NCBI GenBank assembly: GCA_021157485.1 | Contig: JAGGWO010000042.1 | Span: 1-10,101, forward strand | Direction: 5' to 3' | DNA: 10,101 bases | Origin: Sulfurimonas sp. | Lineage (GTDB): Bacteria; Campylobacterota; Campylobacteria; Campylobacterales; Sulfurimonadaceae | In this document: positions 7,116 through 10,101 of the stretch, piece by piece | Layout of the letters: the number at the start of each line of letters is the position of its first letter | Numbering within the stretch: the stretch's first letter is position 1 | Notes under the pieces: generated by a model | The model's input: the letters and a program-made list of their open reading frames with translations, nothing else | What the model was told of the DNA's origin: nothing | The model's database searches: none | Made by a program: the position numbers and the translations under genes

Positions 7116-7121
7116 TATAAT
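7116..7121 (+). promoter_or_regulatory. -10 promoter element for the 166-residue hypothetical gene
   Basis: A perfect TATAAT lies 18 nt before the ATG at 7140, followed by AAGGA (7129-7133) 6 nt before the start. The leader would be only about 12 nt. Upstream is a T-rich tract (7085-7107) of the kind that replaces a -35 box in Campylobacterota. Confidence 0.6.
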
Positions 7122-7139
7122 ACCACATAAGGATTGTAA

Positions 7140-7640
7140 ATGCGACTTGCTTTTAGATTAAAACACCATTTTTTCAGTGCTTTTCGTGAGATATTTGTTC
7201 ACCATCATGGCTCTTTGGAGTTCCGCGCTAAAATTTTTGCACTTATTATTGCTGCTAATGAAAAAGCTAAGGTAGAAAGTTATATTATTGTAAAAACTGC
7301 GGCATTAAAAATATACAATGGTAATGAAGACAGAGCTAATCTATTAATGCTATCGACTAAAGAGTTAGTAAAAAAAGTAACAGATAATAATGGCCTAGAC
7401 TTAGATACATTAGTAGTAAATATCCAAAAAGAGTTAAAAATAGTTCCAAGATATGCAAAAAAGATAGATGTCGAATCACTTAAACCAATAGTTGCCCTTT
7501 CATATGATACTGATACTATCTCCTATCAAGAAAATATTTTAGAATTTTTACAGAATTTAAAAGATGAAACTCTTAGTACGAAAAAAGACCAAATAGTTGA
7601 AGATGAAGAAAAATTACTTCAAGAGAGTAACAATAAATAG
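7140..7640 (+). CDS. Conserved-looking hypothetical protein, helical, His-rich N-terminus
   Basis: This 166-residue protein was not recognised as a named family. Its own -10 (7116-7121) and a good Shine-Dalgarno (AAGGA) support it as a real gene with start at 7140. No signal peptide or transmembrane helix is evident; it is probably cytoplasmic. The N-terminus is basic and aromatic with clustered histidines (H9-H10 and H21-H23). A dense amphipathic helical part follows, SLEFRAKIFALIIAANE at 25-41 and EDRANLLMLSTKELVKKV at 63-80, then DLDTLVVNIQKELK at 87-100. The C-terminus (about 140-166) is charged and likely disordered. The all-helical layout is loosely reminiscent of TerB-like domains, but no diagnostic motif supports that. 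It lies between divergent yebC and downstream metY, with no clear functional link to either. Confidence 0.72.
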   Translation: MRLAFRLKHHFFSAFREIFVHHHGSLEFRAKIFALIIAANEKAKVESYIIVKTAALKIYNGNEDRANLLMLSTKELVKKVTDNNGLDLDTLVVNIQKELKIVPRYAKKIDVESLKPIVALSYDTDTISYQENILEFLQNLKDETLSTKKDQIVEDEEKLLQESNNK

Positions 7641-7658
7641 CCCTTAAGTCATTTAGGG

Positions 7659-7664
7659 TAAAAT
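7659..7664 (+). promoter_or_regulatory. Candidate -10 element for metY-metX
   Basis: TAAAAT (one mismatch from TATAAT), preceded by GGG, lies 31 nt before the metY ATG. Transcription from it would begin near 7671 and give a leader of about 25 nt with the Shine-Dalgarno AGGA (7686-7689). The 55-bp gap is too short for a SAM riboswitch. Read-through from the upstream gene is also possible. Confidence 0.45.
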
Positions 7665-7695
7665 AGCATAAATTATTTACGACTTAGGACTTAAT

Positions 7696-8961
7696 ATGGA
7701 TTTACAGACAAAAGCACTTCATTCAGGTTATGAAAAAGACTCACAAGGAACAATGGCAGTACCTATATATATGTCAACAGCTTATGAGTTTCGTGATGTT
7801 GAGCATGCTGCGAATCTATTTGCATTAAAAGAACTTGGAAATATTTATACTCGTCTTAATAACCCTACTACCGATGTGTTTGAGAAGCGTTTTGCTGAGC
7901 TTGAGGGTGGAGAAGCTGCTATTGCTACCGCTAGTGGTATGAGTGCAATTTTTTATGCAATTGCTAACTCTGCTGAAGCTGGAGACAATATAGTTTGTGC
8001 TAAACAACTTTACGGTGGAAGCTTAACTCTAAACGCACATACATTTAAAAGATTTGGAATCCAAGCACGTTTTTTTAATGTACATAAACCTGAGGAGATG
8101 GAAGCTCTTCTTGATGATAAAACAAAAGTTATCTTTTTTGAATCTTTAACAAATCATAGTATCGATGTTGCAGATATCGAAGCCATTACTAAAATTGCGA
8201 ATAAGCATGGAATTCTTACAGTTGTAGACAATACTGTTGCTACTCCTGTTTTATGCCGTCCTTTTGAATTTGGCGCAGATATTACAGTTCACAGTGCTTC
8301 AAAATACACGACAGGGCAAGGTCTTGCTATTGGCGGTATATTAGTTGAAAGAAAAGGTCTGCTTGATAAACTAAAAGGAAATCCTCGTTATCCTCACTTC
8401 AATGAGCCAGACGCTTCTTACCATGGTTTAGTTTATGTTGATGTTCCACTACCTCCTTTTACTCTTAGAACTAGACTATCTCTTCTACGTGATATAGGTG
8501 CTGTAAGTTCTCCTTTTAACTCGTGGTTATTTATTCAAGGGATGGAAACACTTTCACTTCGAATGAGAGAGCACTCTGCAAATGCTCTTAAGTTGGCAGA
8601 GTTTCTAGAGTCTCATCCTAAAGTAAACAAAGTAAATTATCCTGGACTAAAAAGCAACTCAAACTATGAAAATGCACAAAAGTATTTTGAAAATGGTGCT
8701 TGTAGTGGACTTTTAAGTTTTGAAGTTGGCTCTTTAGAAGAAGCCACTAAAATCGTAAACGCAACTGAGCTTTACTCTTTAGTAGTAAATATAGGCGATT
8801 CAAAATCAATTATAACGCACCCTGCTTCAACAACTCATCAACAGTTAAACGCAGAGGAACTAGTTGCATGTGGTGTTCCTGCTGGACTTATTCGTATATC
8901 ATGTGGACTCGAATCAGCAAAAGATTTAATAGCAGACATCAAGCAGGCTTTAGAGGCATAA
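7696..8961 (+). CDS. metY: O-acetylhomoserine sulfhydrylase (aminocarboxypropyltransferase), PLP-dependent
   Basis: This enzyme converts O-acetylhomoserine and sulfide to homocysteine and acetate in direct-sulfhydrylation methionine synthesis. The 421-residue length fits MetY, which is longer than most cystathionine synthases and lyases. It belongs to the Cys/Met-metabolism PLP family (fold type I). Visible residues are Y51 and R53 in IYTRLNNPT, the phosphate-binding SGMSA at 80-84, the cofactor-stacking Y106 in YGG, D178 in VVDNT pairing with the pyridine nitrogen, and K203 in HSASKYTTGQG as the Schiff-base lysine. GDSKSIITHPASTTHQQL at 367-384 and R400 in LIRISCGLE bind the substrate carboxylate. 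The ATG at 7696 has AGGA 6 nt upstream. It is followed after 3 bp by metX, which supplies its substrate. A direct route suits a sulfide-exposed organism; this is inference. Confidence 0.93.
   Translation: MDLQTKALHSGYEKDSQGTMAVPIYMSTAYEFRDVEHAANLFALKELGNIYTRLNNPTTDVFEKRFAELEGGEAAIATASGMSAIFYAIANSAEAGDNIVCAKQLYGGSLTLNAHTFKRFGIQARFFNVHKPEEMEALLDDKTKVIFFESLTNHSIDVADIEAITKIANKHGILTVVDNTVATPVLCRPFEFGADITVHSASKYTTGQGLAIGGILVERKGLLDKLKGNPRYPHFNEPDASYHGLVYVDVPLPPFTLRTRLSLLRDIGAVSSPFNSWLFIQGMETLSLRMREHSANALKLAEFLESHPKVNKVNYPGLKSNSNYENAQKYFENGACSGLLSFEVGSLEEATKIVNATELYSLVVNIGDSKSIITHPASTTHQQLNAEELVACGVPAGLIRISCGLESAKDLIADIKQALEA
8952..8956 (+). promoter_or_regulatory. Shine-Dalgarno supporting the TTG start of metX
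   Basis: AGAGG inside the end of metY lies 8 nt before TTG at 8965. No in-frame ATG exists until M103, far inside the conserved fold, and the metY TAA (8959-8961) is an in-frame stop just upstream, so TTG is the most likely start. Confidence 0.6.
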
Positions 8962-8964
8962 TAT

Positions 8965-10071
8965 TTGAGTTTAAACCTACAGACACATACCGAGCACTTT
9001 ACCAATCCACTCTATCTAGAAAGTGGTCGTATTCTTGAACCTTATGACATAGCATATGAGACATATGGAGAGATAAATGAAGACAAGAGCAATGTTGTTG
9101 TAGTTTGTCATGCACTGACGGGTTCACATCATGCTGCAGGTACTTACGAAAGTGAGAGTAAAGCTGGTTGGTGGGATGGATTTATCGGTTCAGGCAAAGC
9201 AATTGACACAGACAAATACTTTGTAATCTGCTCAAATGTCATAGGTAGCTGTTTTGGTTCAACTGGTCCAATGAGTCTGCAACACCTACATCATGAGCAC
9301 TATCGTTATAAATTTCCGGTTGTAACCATCAAAGATATGGTAAAAGCGCAACGTATTTTATTTGACCGTTTAGATATTCATAGAGTTCACGCTATAGTTG
9401 GTGGTTCTATGGGTGGAATGCAGGCACTTCAGTTCGCTATTCACTACCCTAACTTTGCAGATAAGATCATTTCACTAGCAGCGACTCATGCTACACAACC
9501 TTGGGCTATTGCGTTTAACAAAGTTGCTCAAGAATCAATTTTAAAAGACCCAGATTTTAAACAGGGTTATTATGACCCTGAAGTTATAGCAGAACAAGGT
9601 CTTTCTGGTATGGCTGTTGGTCGTATGGCTGGACATATTAGCTTTTTATCTCATGAATCTATGAGAGAAAAATTTGGTCGTGAGTATAAGAGAACAGATG
9701 GCCTTTATGAGCTGTTTGGTAAATTTCAAGTTGAATCATATTTAGAATATAACGGTTATAATTTTACGAAATGGTTTGACCCATTGGCTTATCTCTACAT
9801 AACAAAAGCGATAAATATTTTTGATTTAGCACGTGGTTTTGATTCACTTGAAGAAGCAATGAAAAAAGTAAAATCAGAGCTTCATCTTATCAGTTTTAGA
9901 AATGATGTACTCTTTAAAAACTTTGAAATGAAAGAGTTAGATGATATTTTAGAAGAGGTTGGAAATAAAAACCATTCTTACATAGATATAGATAGTGACT
10001 ATGGACATGATGCCTTTCTTGTTGAGTTAGATAAATTTGAAGAGTATGTAAAAAAAGCATTAGGAGATTAA
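8965..10071 (+). CDS. metX: Homoserine O-acetyltransferase (MetX), alpha/beta-hydrolase fold
   Basis: This enzyme transfers acetyl from acetyl-CoA to homoserine, activating it for MetY just upstream. At 368 residues it is of normal length. The catalytic triad is visible: S148 in the nucleophile elbow GGSMGG (146-151), D314 in SFRNDVLF (310-317) and H348 in YGHDAFL (346-352). CHALTGSHHAAG at 48-59 forms the oxyanion-hole region, and GWWDGFIGSGKAIDTDKYF at 68-86 and GSTGP at 98-102 are strong family blocks. Some MetX-family proteins are succinyltransferases; that choice cannot be settled by eye, but the pairing with an O-acetylhomoserine sulfhydrylase favours acetyl. Translation starts at TTG. 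It shares the strand with metY at 3 bp distance and the next gene follows after 1 bp, so all three are likely one transcript. Confidence 0.94.
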   Translation: MSLNLQTHTEHFTNPLYLESGRILEPYDIAYETYGEINEDKSNVVVVCHALTGSHHAAGTYESESKAGWWDGFIGSGKAIDTDKYFVICSNVIGSCFGSTGPMSLQHLHHEHYRYKFPVVTIKDMVKAQRILFDRLDIHRVHAIVGGSMGGMQALQFAIHYPNFADKIISLAATHATQPWAIAFNKVAQESILKDPDFKQGYYDPEVIAEQGLSGMAVGRMAGHISFLSHESMREKFGREYKRTDGLYELFGKFQVESYLEYNGYNFTKWFDPLAYLYITKAINIFDLARGFDSLEEAMKKVKSELHLISFRNDVLFKNFEMKELDDILEEVGNKNHSYIDIDSDYGHDAFLVELDKFEEYVKKALGD

Positions 10072-10072
10072 T

Positions 10073-10101
10073 ATGGCAAAGAAAGAAGATTTTGAAACAA
10101 A
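10073..10101 (+). CDS. xseB: Start of the next gene, possibly exodeoxyribonuclease VII small subunit; 3'-truncated by the window
   Basis: Only 29 bases are visible, encoding MAKKEDFET plus a partial codon. The ATG is 1 bp after the metX stop and has a strong Shine-Dalgarno AGGAGA (10062-10067) at 5 nt, so a gene clearly starts here. The opening, a short lysine-rich start then an acidic DFE, resembles XseB (compare MPKKNEAPASFEKAL of E. coli). Nine residues cannot prove it, so the product is tentative while the presence of a start is well supported. Confidence 0.4.

Noticed and set aside
7641..7658. Imperfect hairpin CCCTTAA / TTTAGGG as a terminator of the 166-residue gene
   Set aside because: Short stem with a T-T mismatch and no T-run after it; it more likely belongs to the metY promoter region.
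7641..7695. SAM or other methionine riboswitch upstream of metY
   Set aside because: Only 55 bases separate the genes and none of the conserved S-box elements are visible; there is no room for such a structure.
7825..8007. Minus-strand open frame in metY
   Set aside because: Antisense to the conserved PLP-binding part of metY; no start signals.

Overview
The window looks like a chromosomal segment of a Campylobacterota bacterium, most like Sulfurimonas or a close relative. The support is strong AT richness, Shine-Dalgarno-led genes packed with overlaps, a YebC of the [10 protein letters not shown] type, and a secretin / AAA ATPase / membrane protein / GspE / GspF gene order that matches, from memory, the Campylobacter jejuni cts transformation locus (ctsD-ctsP-ctsX-ctsE-ctsF). 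The genus is inferred from protein style and gene order; no search was run.

Region 1 (1-5608, + strand) is one tightly packed operon for a type IV pilus / type II secretion-like machine. It holds the C-terminal end of an outer-membrane secretin (MshL/CtsD type), a short ExeA/MshM-like AAA ATPase, a single-pass membrane protein with a charged linker and a TPR-like periplasmic end, a small exported protein of unknown function, the GspE/PilB-family motor ATPase and the GspF/PilC-family platform protein. Three junctions overlap and the other two gaps are 12 and 9 bp. Natural transformation or a pseudopilus is the most likely role; the pilins, prepilin peptidase and alignment proteins are not in the window.

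Region 2 (5609-5726) is the convergent junction after gspF. It holds an AT-rich hairpin, nested in a larger imperfect inverted repeat, without a clear terminator T-run.

Region 3 (5727-7019, - strand) is a two-gene housekeeping unit: yebC (translation/transcription factor family), then a YigZ/IMPACT-family gene 6 bp downstream. A short divergent promoter region (7020-7139) separates yebC from a 166-residue conserved-looking protein of unknown function (7140-7640, +) and contains a perfect 14-bp palindrome over the presumed -35 of yebC.

Region 4 (7641-10101, + strand) is a methionine biosynthesis pair. metX makes O-acetylhomoserine from homoserine, and metY converts it with sulfide to homocysteine. 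The next gene begins at 10073 and is probably xseB. metX uses a TTG start and gspE a GTG start. No tRNA, rRNA, CRISPR array, insertion sequence or phage gene was seen.
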